Made by a program: the position numbers and the translations under genes
Source: Symbiodinium natans
Lineage: Eukaryota; Sar; Dinophyceae; Suessiales; Symbiodiniaceae
Assembly (NCBI GenBank): GCA_905221605.1
Contig: CAJNDS010002412.1
Location: forward strand, 846,886 to 910,885
Direction of reading: 5' to 3'
Length of the DNA stretch: 64,000 nucleotides
The notes under the pieces: model-generated
What the model was told of the DNA's origin: nothing
Seen by the model: the letters and a program-made list of their open reading frames with translations, nothing else
Databases searched by the model: none
In this document: positions 53,600 through 63,129 of the stretch, piece by piece
Layout of the letters: the number at the start of each line of letters is the position of its first letter
Numbering within the stretch: the stretch's first letter is position 1

Positions 53600-56369
53600 C
53601 TACACGGACACGCTCGACCCATCGCTGAGGTTTGTGTTGCCATCCTTGGGGACGACATGAACCCTAAAATTGGGATCCTTTACCCTGTACTACTATAATT
53701 CCTATTAAGGTAATATGAACCCTAAAACCCTTTTAAGGCTCATTTAGTGCCCAAGGATCTGGGTCCCAATCTGGGTTTCCGCCCGTCTTCGCAGAAGACA
53801 GCCCTTCCCTACCAAAGCGCGCGTCGAAGATCTGGTCCTTGGGGACTAGAGTAGAGGAACCCTAAAAGGGTTCCCCTAAAGGGTTTAGGGTTCATATACC
53901 TTAATATGAATTATAGCAGTCAGGGTCTAGGACCCCAAAAATTTGTAGGGTTCATTTGGTCCCCAAGGGTCCATGTGCTCGAGCAGGACGCCTTTTGTCT
54001 CTGGCAGCCAGCAGGCGAAGAAGACGGAGGCTAGGGAGACGGCCCCCAAGATGACGAAGGTATTAAAGCCCATGGAGTCCAGCATCATCCTTGCTGAGGC
54101 CGAAATGGACCCTAAAACTGGGGTCATATACCCTGTACTACCATAATTCCTTTTGAGGCACTTCCCTGTGCTATACTATAATTCCTATTAAGGTACTTCC
54201 CTGTACTACTACAATTCCTACTCAGGTACTTCCCTCTACTACAATTCCTACTAAGGTACTATGAACCCTAAGCTTTTAAGGTTCATTCATCTCGTCCCCA
54301 AGGATCGGGGCCAGCTGGTTGACGATGAAGACGCCGGTCCACTCCGCCATCGTCGTGAGGCCCACGCAATGCCCGCGCACCTTCAGCGGGAAGATCTCTG
54401 CACAGTAGACCTGGGTAGCCCAGCAACCCTTTACCTGTAGGGTTTAGGGTTTAGGGTTTAGGGTTTAGGGTTTAGGGTTTAGGGTTTAGGGTTTAGCCCA
54501 GTAACCATATATTAGAATAAGGGCACCCTTTTTTGGGGTTGGTTACTTCATAAGGGAACCCAGAACCCAAAACAAGGGGTAAAGGGTACCACTGGGCCAC
54601 AAAGACACCCATGTCGTGGGCCCCCAGCTGTAGGCAAAGTTGACAATGAAAACAAACACGGCGGCAACGATGACTTGCCCGGCTGTGTCGCTCAGCACCT
54701 CCATCTGGCCGCCATTCTGGCGCGTATAAGCCAAGCCAAGAATGGCCGTGACCACATTCGGCAGCAGCATGCCGACCGCGCCGAGCAGCAACAAGGACCT
54801 CCGGCCGAAGCGCTCGATGAGGCACATGGCCTTGGGGACTAAATGAGCCTTAAAAGGGTTTAGGGTTCATATTTACCTTAATAGGAATTTATAGTAGTAC
54901 AGGGTAAAGGATCCCAATTTTAGGGTTCATGTCGTCCCCAAGGAACCGGGAGGGTGGCCACAAAGAGTGTCCACATCAAAGCGGTCTGCAAGGAGGCTGA
55001 GTCAAGGCCCAGGCTGATGAAGATTCGAGGGCCGAAGCTCACGAAGACGTTGATTCCGGTCAACTGCTGGAGCAGCTGCAGCGTGACGCCCACCGCAAGA
55101 AGGCGGGCGTTGCGGCCAGAGCACAGCTCCGACCAGCGCAAGTGGGGGCCGGAGGCCCTGGCGCGCTGCTGGTCTAAGACGATCTCCTGCAGCTCCGATC
55201 GGGCCTCCGCCTCATCCCGTATCGACAGAAGCACACGGAGGGCAGCGTCCTCCTGGCCGTGCTGCACCAGCCAACGTGGCGACCTCGGGAGGAAGAACAT
55301 GCCGACAAAGAGCACCAAGCCGGGCAGCACGGGCAGAAGAATCGCCCACCGCCAGCCATCGGCCAAGGGCAGCAGCAACGCATCGGCGAAAGCGGCGACC
55401 GCAACGCCAAGCACGACCATGACCTGGGCGATCGCCGTGAGGCCTCCACGCAGGTGTGGCGGCGCCAACTCGCTCTGGTAGAGGGGCACGACAGTGCTGA
55501 GGATGCCGATCGAGCAGCCAGCCACAAAACGCCCCACGATCATGACTGCGACGCTTGAGCACGTTGCCTGGATAACTGAGCCGAGCAGGAAGATCAAGCT
55601 GCCGATCATGAGGGAAACCTTCCGGCCCAACGCGTCCAAGAAGAAGCCGCTCACGAGCGGGAACGCAGTGACCATGCCTTGAGGACCAAATAAACCCTAA
55701 AATTGGGGTCATATACCCTGTACTACTATAATTCCCATTAAGGTCATATGAACCAAACCCTAAACCCTAAACCCTAAACCCTAAACCCTAAACCCTAAAC
55801 CCTTCTAAGGTTCATGTAGTCCCCAAGGTGCAGCCCAGCGCGAAAACGGAGACGATGAAGCCAGAGGTGGCCCCGTCGATCTCTGATCTGGGCTCATCCC
55901 AATTGGGCAAGTTGGCCACCTGGAAATTGTCCGAAGTTAGGTTTAGGGTTTAGGGTTTAGGGTTTAGGGTTTAGGGTTTAGGGTTTAGGGTTTAGGGTTT
56001 AGGGTTTAGGGTTTAGGGTTTAGGGTTTAGGGATTTATGGTACTTTGTTCGGGTCCTTCTTACAAGGGAATCCTACTATTATGAGGGATCTATTTTGGGG
56101 GTCCCCTTATGTTCCTAGACCCCCCCCACCTCCCTCTTGAATTTCGGGTCCTCTAGGATGGGACCGATGTAGCCCATGTCCAGTCCAAACAAGAAGGACC
56201 CGATCGCCGAGAAGAAGCAGATGCCTGCCACCCGCATGCCTTGGGGACGAAATGAGCCTTAAAAGGGTTTAGGGTTCATATTACCTCAATAGGAGTTTTA
56301 GTAGTATAGGGTAAAGGACCCCAATTTTAGGGTTCATGTCGTCCCCAAGGTGCTCTTCGCCCACGCCAT
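53600..56369 (-). CDS. MFS sugar-porter family transporter, complete nine-exon gene (503 aa)
   Basis: Exons: 56369-56354, 56239-56130, 55919-55832, 55677-54947, 54830-54609, 54410-54307, 54089-53972, 53837-53760 and 53644-53600 (TAG). All phases agree and give 504 codons, a normal length for the family. Sugar-porter signatures are in place: DALGRK (86-91), PLYQSELAPPHLRG (136-149), PRSPRWL (202-208), QQLTGIN (275-281), ERFGRR (321-326) and PETKG (453-457), with hydrophobic segments fitting 12 membrane helices. It should move hexoses or related polyols by proton symport or facilitated diffusion. PRSPRWL has Arg for the usual Glu, and the Tyr pair after TGIN is absent, so the substrate is open. 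Introns have GC, GT, GC, GT, GT, GA, GA, GA donors; six are family A elements. Start is the first ATG; the frame is open further upstream, as expected before a trans-spliced leader. Confidence 0.9.
53645..53759. mobile_element. Introner family A = transporter intron 8
   Basis: Minus strand CCCA|GATCCTTGGGCAC ... GTCCCCAAG|GATGGC. GAT is repeated at both ends, so the target duplication supplies the GA donor, and the element end CCCCAAG supplies the acceptor. Confidence 0.88.
53838..53971. mobile_element. Introner family A = transporter intron 7
   Basis: Minus strand CATG|GACCCTTGGGG ... CCCCAAG|GACCAG with GAC at both ends; GA-AG. An extra GGGTTTAGGG stretch lies near the right arm. Confidence 0.88.
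54090..54306. mobile_element. Introner family A = transporter intron 6, internally amplified
   Basis: Minus strand CCCC|GATCCTTGGGG ... AGCAAG|GATGATG with GAT at both ends; GA-AG. The core unit (on plus, TACTACAATTCCTACTAAGG-like) is repeated about four times, which accounts for the 217-bp length. The acceptor-side end is degenerate. Confidence 0.85.
54411..54608. mobile_element. Introner family B plus telomere array = transporter intron 5
   Basis: GT-AG intron on the minus strand (TGG|GTGTCTTTG ... CTACCCAG|GTCTAC). It contains a family B element at 54,495-54,597 (AGCCCAGTAACC ... GGTACCACTGGGC on plus) and a (TTTAGGG)n array at about 54,439-54,494. A second family B copy is at 62,563-62,666. 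Confidence 0.82.
54831..54946. mobile_element. Introner family A = transporter intron 4
   Basis: Minus strand CCCG|GTTCCTTGGGG ... GTCCCCAAG|GCCATG, GT-AG. The three-base duplication is not exact here (GTT versus GCC). Confidence 0.88.
55678..55831. mobile_element. Introner family A = transporter intron 3
   Basis: Minus strand GGCT|GCACCTTGGGG ... CCTCAAG|GCATGG with GCA at both ends; GC-AG. A (CCCTAAA)n array (55,753-55,803) has been inserted in the right arm. Confidence 0.88.
55920..56129. mobile_element. Transporter intron 2: telomere array plus family H element
   Basis: Minus strand GGGAG|GTGGGGGGGG ... TTTCCAG|GTGGCC, GT-AG, with GTGG at both ends. It contains a (TTTAGGG)n array (about 55,943-56,030) and a diverged family H element (about 56,036-56,110). 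Confidence 0.8.
56240..56353. mobile_element. Introner family A = transporter intron 1, best-preserved copy
   Basis: 114 bp. Minus strand AAGA|GCACCTTGGGG ... GTCCCCAAG|GCATGC with GCA at both ends; GC-AG. Arms CCTTGGGGACGACATGAACC and its complement at the other end are nearly perfect. Confidence 0.9.
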
Positions 56370-56556
56370 GCTCGTGATGGCTTCCGAAGATGTGCAACAA
56401 CTCACTGCAGAGGAGCGAGCGAGGTGCTTTGCATCCAAACAGCTACGGTCATGTTTCAATGCGTGCATGCTCGGCAAAAACCCACTGAGAATCGTTGAAT
56501 AATCACCTCAGAATGCTGTGCAAACCCTAAACCCTAAAACGTCGAGCCATGATCAC

Positions 56557-57070
56557 ATTGATTCCGAAAGTAGGGTACCTTCTTGGAGTCCTTCTTATAA
56601 GGGGCTCCTACTATTTGGGCTCTATGCGGGGTCCCTTCTATCATCGTAAACCCCATATGGTGGTTTCCGAGATTTGGTGGTGCCTTATTGGGGTGCCTAA
56701 AATACAGACATCCCATTATTTGGGGTCCCTTGCTAAACCACCTAAACCCTAAGCCCTGAGCCCTGAACCCTCAGGCCCACCCACCCCACCCCATATGCGT
56801 AGGTTGCAAACCCTAAGCCCTAAACCCTAAACCCCAAACCCAAAACCCCAAACCCTAAACCCTAACGCGCGTGCGCAGCTTTTGATAACCAGCGCCCCGG
56901 CCTCTGCCGGGGTGCGAGAGCGGTCACAAAAGACGCATTTTTGCGGCGGCCGCCCCTGGTAGGCGGCCCTTAGGGCATAAGGAGGGTTTAGGGTTTAGGG
57001 TTTAGGGTTTAGGGTTTAGGGTCTTGAGCACTCAACCCGAAACCCCTAAAACTAGTACATCCAAGCCATC
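56557..57070. repeat. Intergenic spacer with family H element and telomere arrays
   Basis: A diverged, apparently duplicated family H element at about 56,557-56,725 (TTCCGAAAGTAGGGTACC ... GTTTCCGAGATTTGG), then CCCTAAA units and a (TTTAGGG)n array at about 56,984-57,022. It separates the start of the transporter gene from the 3' end of the GST gene. No gene seen. Confidence 0.6.
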
Positions 57071-57075
57071 AGGGC

Positions 57076-60000
57076 TCACGAGAAGGGCAGGACGGTGAAG
57101 GCTTTCTGGTAGCCGGGTCGTGCTTTTAGGCGCTCGAAGTAGGCCTGTTTAGGGTTTAGGGTTTAGGGTTTAGGGTTTAGGGTTTAGGATGGCTTAGGGT
57201 CTACCTGGGACCCTGGTTACCTGCAGTTTAGTAACTACCCTTGATTCGTAGGGTATAACCCATAAAACTGTAGGTAAAGAGGGTTCCCAGGTAGGGCTTG
57301 GGGACCCCAACATAGGGATCCTGTGTCCTATACCAATACTCCCTGACCACAGACTCACTTTTGACCTTCACCTGGTCCGCAAGGCTTAGGACAATCGGAT
57401 CCACAACTTGTTGTTCGGCCTCTTACCTAGCTGAACGAATCTCACTGCATGTTGTCAGGGCAGAATCAACAAACCCTAAACCCTGAACCTTAACCCTAAA
57501 CCCTAAACCCTGAACCCTAAACCCTAAACCCTGAACCCTAAACCCAGGTGTTCTGGGCTTGTTGGGCTTGTACAATGTCAAGGCTCTTGGGGTTTGGGGA
57601 GCCTCGGCTTTGCCACCCGCCAAGCAGTAAGGCGGCTTGAAGGTTGAGAGGGTTTAGGGTTTAGGGTTTAGGGTTTAGGGTTTAGAGTTTAGAGTTTAGG
57701 TTGAGGTTTAGGGTTTATAGGGTCTAGGGTCGAATGTTTAGGTTTAGGCCTAAGCTTAGGCTTAGGCCCAGCCCCAAGCTCTCAAGACCTGAAGCCCGAT
57801 AAACCCTGTGAGTCCCACAAACCCTAAACCGCCCGGAGGCTGGTTTTTGTGTGTTGGATGCAGAAGTGCCTCCAGGGTAGGGAAGTCATGCCAGCCCCGC
57901 TTGACATGGATGTAGTACCTGAAAGGCTCGAAGTTTATATAGGGTGTATATGTGTAGCTCGAAGGCCTAAACCCTAAACCATAAACCCTAAAGCCTAAAC
58001 CCTAAATCTAGGGTCTAGGAATTTAGGGCGTATGCAGGTTCAAGAACCATGAGGGCTTGAGGGAAAACTTGGTGGGGCTGACGAGGCCGAGGGCCCCAGA
58101 ATGGGTTTAGGGTTTAGGGCTTAGGGTTTAGGGTTTAGGGCCCCCCCAAGGGACTCTAAGTTAGGCTTAATCATCTGTAAAGGCCTTAATCATGGAGGGA
58201 ACCTAGGGGGGGTTAGCAGAGAGGGGGCTAGTAGGCGAACCCATGAACACACCACCCCTTATGCTAACAGTTCTTAGTAGGAACTAGAGTGCTCCCTCTA
58301 TTCAGGACTGTTAGTATAAGGGGAACATCCCAAACAGTGGCCAACACACCCTAAACCCTAAACCCTAAACCCTAAACCTTAAACCCTAAACCCTAAACCC
58401 TAAACCCTAGGCCCTAAACCCTAAGGCGCATGTTGACGCCGGCCACGACATCTGCTGCAGTAAAGTCCTTCAGGCTATCATCTTGAGGCTCTGCCAAGGC
58501 TCGGTTTCGGGTTTAGGGTTTGATTACTCGGTGCTGTCTCTGAATAGGGTTTAGGGTTTAGGGTTTAGGGTTTAGGGATTAGGGTTTAGGGTTTAGGGTT
58601 TAGGGTTTGGGGGTTGGGGGTTGGGGGTTCGGGGTTAGGGTTTAGGGTTTAGGGTTTAGGGCTCAGGGTTTAGGGTTTAGGGTCGCAAACGTTGCCCTGA
58701 ATCCATGGGTTGATGGTGCCTTACAGGGCTTTGGGCTTTGACCTTGAAGCACAAGGCTTCGGAAAGCTTCAGGATTCAGGCCTTGGGTTACGAGGGGCTG
58801 CGAGGGCTTATCAAAAGCCGCAAAGAACCCGAAACTTGGGATGTTCGACTTGCAGCTAGCAGGGATTATCGTTCCCCCCCCCAAATTATAATCCCGATTA
58901 AGGAGTTGTTCGTATAAGCGGGAGCATCCCAACCCGAACCCTAAACCCTAAACCCTAAAAACCCTAAACCCTAAAAAAACGTCCTCGCCAAACATGAACT
59001 TCTTGTCGCCGAGGAGGGAGACGAGAATTGGGCCACACTGCTCCACCCACGCCTGGGCGTGGAGGCCGCGCGTAGGGTTCGGTGTTTGGGGCTATATAAG
59101 GGTTTTGCTACTATTTGCTTACAAAATTCCGCAAAAAGCACAAAATAATCCCTATACTACCCTTGTAGGAAAATATTGTCCCTTGTAGGGAGGAATATTC
59201 CTTGCTCATATTTTTTTGGATACGTCTACAAGAGGGGACCAAAAAGCGCCCAACAATGAAGTCGAACCCACCTGGCCTGGTGGTTGAGGTCGATCGCCTC
59301 CTTCTCATCACCAGGCGCCTGGCTCAACCCCTAAACCCTAAACCCTAAACCCTAAACCCTAAACCCTAAACCCTAATCACCAGGCGCCTTGCTCTGCAGC
59401 ACGCGCTGGATGGGCGACGATGTTGCGGTCCTGCCATATTCGACACGCTTGAGGGCCCTGCAATGCCAAAATTCCATTTCCTAGAACCCGATATGTCCTA
59501 CAGAATCCTATAAAGCCTACCTTGGACTCTATTTACCTACAGTTTAGTAGCAACACCTTTAATGAGTAGGCATAACCAAAAAAAAACTGTAGGTAAAGAG
59601 TGTCCCAGGCAGGGGTTCAAGGCGGACACACCCCTCTCCCAACTCCCATGAAAACCCTAAACCCTAAACCCTAAACCCTAAACCCTAAACCCTAAACCCT
59701 AAACCCTAAACCCTAAACCCTAAACCCTAAACCCTAAACCCTAACCCTAAACCCTAAACCCTAAACCCTAAACCCTAAACCCTAAACCCTAAACCCTAAA
59801 CCCTAAACCCTAAACCCGAGCCGAAGCACAGGTTGTCGATGGTCCCAGAGCAGTAGAAGGCAAGCCTATACTGAACGCGGAACCCTTGCAAACAAGTCTA
59901 CAGGAGTTTCTTATTAGGAAGTTTACGGTGCCACCCTAAACCCTAAACCCTAAACCCTAAACCCTAAACCCTAAACCTAAAAAATATTCCCAAGTCTCCC

Positions 60001-61046
60001 TAAGAAGCTGGTAGAAGAGGGCTGCAAACTCCGGCCGGTCAAGCAGCGCAAGCTTCCGCTCCTTGTCGAAGAGCTGGAGTATGTACATGCAGATCCTTGG
60101 GTTTATAAGGTTTGGGGTTTAGGGTTTAGGGATTAAGGTTGCAAGTGGCAACTTGGGCAGCGTAGCGGCATGTGCTTGGACTTTGTTGGGCTTTCCGGGC
60201 GGAATGTCATGAGTATGACGGGTATGGAACAATATGGGACCCTCTTTACCTACAGTTGTATGAGTTATACCTACCAACTAAGGGTAGTTACGGCGACATC
60301 TGTAGGTAAAGATTGAGCCCCAGGAGATGCTGCAGATGAGATTCGCGCTGCTCTCAAACATCACGGTGCTGCCATGCTGCAGCGCAGGAACTTTGCCTAG
60401 ACCCGGGAGTAACCCAGGAGTAAAAAAGGGTACCCTTTTGTGCTTAAAGGGGCTTGCAAGGGAACCTAAGCCTTTAAGAAAGGAATAAAGGCCTAATATA
60501 GGGGTCGAAATAATTAGAAATAGCATTCCCTTATGGTCCCCTGATGATTGTACTCTAGTATCCCCCCAAAACCCTATTCAAGTTATTCAGGCCCCTACAT
60601 AACTCTGGGTCCTGGTTGCCGTTTGGATTGATCTTCAGGTACCACTCTGGCTTGTCGGTTCGGAAAGTCGATGGGTCGAACACATGAACCCTCAGTGGCG
60701 GCAGGCTCTCGTACAGCGCCGCAAGCTCGTGGTACCTCAGCTGATTCTAGCTGTTTGTAAGCAGAAATGTACAGGAACATGACGAAAAGCGCATGGGGCG
60801 AATGCCGGCGACTTCTTGAAAAGGTTCCTTTGGCCATTCGAACCCGACAGTGCCAAAGATCAGCCAAGCTGCATCCAAATAGCCCGAGTTGAGCGCGACA
60901 GATTCATGTGGTACAAGACCTAGGAATGCCTTAAAATCCAAATCATCCCTGAAGATGATCCCCTTAAACCCAACAAGGGAAAATACAAAAAAAAATCCCA
61001 AAAGGGCCTACCGAAAGACCAACTCGGTCTCTGGTTCGGAGCTCAT
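57076..61046 (-). CDS. Glutathione S-transferase-like protein, eleven-exon gene (221 aa)
   Basis: Exons: 61046-61012, 60735-60620, 60396-60345, 60095-59990, 59884-59838, 59430-59388, 59318-59277, 59052-58984, 58467-58430, 57918-57870 and 57144-57076 (TGA). They sum to 222 codons, the normal GST size. The thioredoxin-like N-domain shows INPNGKVPAL with cis-Pro54, and FESSAI with Glu65-Ser66 that bind the glutathione gamma-glutamyl group. The helical C-domain shows GEDFTAADV (Asp176 as N-cap) and ends YFERLKARPGYQKAF. GSTs conjugate glutathione to electrophiles in the cytosol. Donors are GT, GC, GA, GA, GA, GC, GC, GA, GC, GC. Two points are less certain: exon 1, which leaves no clear catalytic Ser/Tyr/Cys, and the exon 4/5 junction. 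The GST identity is firm. Confidence 0.85.
57204..57291. mobile_element. Family C element in GST intron 10
   Basis: Left end CTACCTGGGACCCTGGTTAC (from 57,202) and right end CTGTAGGTAAAGAGGGTTCC plus CAGGTAG. It lies wholly within the 725-bp intron 57,145-57,869, which also carries two telomere-like arrays. Confidence 0.8.
58251..58332. mobile_element. Family F element in GST intron 9
   Basis: Left arm CACCCCTTATGCTAACAGTT, right arm CTGTTAGTATAAGGGGAACA. Inside the 511-bp intron 57,919-58,429, next to a CCCTAAA array. Confidence 0.8.
58838..58932. mobile_element. Family F element in GST intron 8, diverged
   Basis: Left end TTGGGATGTTCGACTTGCAG, right end GTTCGTATAAGCGGGAGCAT. The left arm is diverged; a C-run sits in the centre. 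Inside intron 58,468-58,983. Confidence 0.65.
59319..59387. repeat. GST intron 6: 69-nt telomere-repeat intron with 19-bp flanking duplication
   Basis: The intron is (CCCTAAA)n on plus between two near-identical 19-bp segments, ATCACCAGGCGCCTGGCTC (59,307-59,325) and ATCACCAGGCGCCTTGCTC (59,376-59,394). Splicing GC (in one copy) to AG (in the other) restores ...QSK|APGDEKEA... in frame. This is the clearest sign here that a telomere-repeat insertion with target duplication created an intron. Confidence 0.85.
59520..59609. mobile_element. Family C element in GST intron 5
   Basis: Left end CTTGGACTCTATTTACCTAC, right end ACTGTAGGTAAAGAGTGTCC plus CAGG. Lies in the GA-AG intron 59,431-59,837. 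Confidence 0.8.
59651..59817. repeat. Longest interstitial telomeric array (CCCTAAA)n, in GST intron 5
   Basis: About 23-24 CCCTAAA units with one shortened CCCTAA unit near 59,742. It shares the intron with a family C element. Confidence 0.95.
60232..60323. mobile_element. Family C element in GST intron 3
   Basis: Left end TGGGACCCTCTTTACCTACA, right end CTGTAGGTAAAGATTGAGCC plus CCAGG. It is near the donor side of intron 60,096-60,344. Confidence 0.8.
60397..60619. mobile_element. GST intron 2 containing a family D element
   Basis: GC-AG intron on the minus strand (AACG|GCAACC ... TCTAG|GCAAAG) with GCAA at both ends. It holds the family D signature (CCTGAATAACTTGAATAGGG ... CTAATTATTTCGACCCCTAT) and a separate stem GGGTACCCTTTT. 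Confidence 0.75.
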
Positions 61047-61278
61047 GGCAGCAAAGGGGGGGGGAGCCAGCTCGGGGAGACGACTTCCACGACTTCCAGG
61101 GCCAACAGCTGCGGAAAGAAAGAAGGAGAAGTCGCGCACAACGAAACCCAGCCCCATGGTACTGAACGAAAGTACCTGGTTCCCAAGATAGCCGTTGTGG
61201 AATAGTAGTCCTGATCATTCTACTTAAGATTCACAACCAGAGCTTTCAGATGAACCTCTGCGTGGACCGTAGTCCTAC

Positions 61279-61535
61279 CGTGCCGCGAAGCCTCGGCCCC
61301 GTAATATCTTCCACCAACGTGGCGCCCCCTAACTTGGTTGAAGACTCACAAGCTGTGGTTTGTGCCCTAAACCCGAAACCCTAAACCCTAAACCCTAAAC
61401 CCTAAACCCTCAACCCTAAACCCTAAACCCAACCATAAAGAGCTTGCCCCTAAACCCAACCATACAGAGCTTGCCCAAGGGAGGTTGGAACTTCTTGGCG
61501 CCCCCGCTTGAGAAGCTGATCTCGGAGCATAGGGC
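61279..61535 (-). CDS. Two candidate coding exons upstream of the GST gene
   Basis: 61,535-61,474 reads ALCSEISFSSGGAKKFQPP after AGAG|GCC. 61,338-61,279 reads LGGATLVEDITGPRLRGT and ends at CACG|GTAGG. A CCCTAAA array lies between them. Probably a separate upstream gene on the same strand; no domain recognised. Confidence 0.42.
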
Positions 61536-61786
61536 CTCTCTGGCTTCAGTCAGTCTGGCAGCTTATCCAGGTCTCCATTTAGGGTTTCGTCGCTCATTTA
61601 GGGTTTAGGGTTTAGGGTTTAGGGTTTAGGGTTTAGTGTGGTTCCACATTTGTGGGCTTAAGGGCGAAATTAAGCATTTTGAGGGTTTAATCGCTCTCAC
61701 TTTTTTCGGGGTTTAGGGAAAGTTTAGGGTGCACGCGGCTCAGGCTGGGTTCCGGGAGTTGTTACGAATAGCTTCGCGCGGGGGCG

Positions 61787-61801
61787 GCGGGGGGGGTGGG
61801 T

Positions 61802-61864
<63 letters not shown>
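61787..61864. repeat. Very long poly-G homopolymer
   Basis: About 60 uninterrupted G after a short GT-broken lead-in. It is the longest homopolymer in the window and would form stable quadruplexes. The exact length should be treated as uncertain in any assembly. Confidence 0.9.
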
Positions 61865-61867
<3 letters not shown>

Positions 61868-62362
61868 TCACCACCAAAAATCTCTTGTGAACCTGGAAGC
61901 TGCTTCAACCCTAAACCCTAAACCCAAACCCTAAACCCTGTCTTGTTTTATCCCTAAAACCTAAACCCTAAACCCTAAACTCTACAGGAAGAGGCAAGCT
62001 GTGGCCATCTCGGGACGAGCCACTCACCAAAAAGCTGCCTTTGCTTGGCTCCGGCTCCTGGCGCCGTGGGTTTAGGGTTTAGGGTTTGGGGCTTAGGGCT
62101 GAGGGGTAGTGATTCTTGAAAGCTCTTATAAGGGTTTGTTCGGCAAACCCCGGAAGACCCTTGACCGAAAGCCCCTTTTTCCCTCAAGCCCGAAAACCCT
62201 GCCTTAGGGACGAGATGAACCCTAAAGGGCTTTATGGTTTGGGATTATAGTAGGACAGGGTATCATGACCCCCAATTTTCTGGGTTTAGGGTTTAGGGTT
62301 TCGAGTTCCCTAAACCCTAAACCCTAAACCCTAAACCCTTTTTGAAAACCTAAACCCTAAAA

Positions 62363-62435
62363 CCCTCGAAGCCCGCTCAGCTCCTTCGCGGCCGCCTCGG
62401 AGGTCGATGGGCTGACAGCTGCCTTCACGTCAGAC
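62363..62435 (-). CDS. Candidate coding exon, function unknown
   Basis: After GAAG|GTC the minus strand reads SDVKAAVSPSTSEAAAKELS then GLR. Ala/Ser-rich helix or linker. Confidence 0.42.
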
Positions 62436-62562
62436 CTTCGCAGTGGCTATCGGGGTTAGGGCTTAGGTTTAGGGTTTAGGGTTTAGGGTTTAGGGTTTTA
62501 GGGTTTAGGGTTTAGGGTTTAGAGTTGAGGGTTTACGGATTAGGGTCAGCTCGACCACCGGT

Positions 62563-62666
62563 AGCCCAGTAACCATACCTACAATGAGAGCACCACTTTT
62601 GTGGGGTTGGTTCTTTTATAAGGGAACCTTGAACCTAAAACAACTGGCAAAGGGCACCACTGGGCT
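62563..62666. mobile_element. Family B introner-like element
   Basis: 104 bp with ends AGCCCAGTAACCATACCT and GGGCACCACTGGGCT. Closely similar to the copy in transporter intron 5 (shared GGGGTTGGTT, ATAAGGGAACC and AAAGGG blocks). Confidence 0.8.
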
Positions 62667-63027
62667 GCCAGGGCAGAGCGGCGTAGGGGTGGGGTGGTTT
62701 AGGGTTGCAGGTTTTAGGGCGTTTGGGCTGTTTTGTTTTGTATATTTATACATACATACATACATACATGCATACATGCATACATACACGTATACCCACA
62801 TACCCTGGGATATACTCTGCTGGCAACTATCATGACGATGATTGGGGAGGTTGGCGTGAGGGTCATAAAGTAGGGGGGGAGCTCCGCCGGCACTGAATTC
62901 CCCGTTTAGTCGTAAACCCTAAACCCACAACCCTAAACCCTAAACTCTCAGACCCCCGCTTCTTTGCAGTGCGGAGCCCCGAAACTTCCAAAACCCCGTA
63001 GCCCTACACTCCTGAACCCGAAGCCTT

Positions 63028-63129
63028 GCGATGTCCCCCCGTATACAAACAGTCCTGAATAGGGATTCTAGTACCCCCTACTAAGGACTGTCCTGTTAAG
63101 GACTGTTAGTTTAGGGGGGAACATCCCAA
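63028..63129. mobile_element. Family F MITE-like element
   Basis: Left end GCGATGTCCCCCCGTATACA and right end GTTAGTTTAGGGGGGAACAT. TAAGGACTGT is repeated in the right arm. A further left arm of this family (GTTCCCCTTATACTCACAG) starts at about 63,981 and is cut by the window end. Confidence 0.75.

Noticed and set aside
54954-55558. Plus-strand frames of 175 and 99 codons
   Set aside because: Antisense shadows of the large exon 4 of the sugar-porter gene.
59651-59817. Possible true chromosome end
   Set aside because: Unique coding exons lie on both sides, so the array is interstitial.
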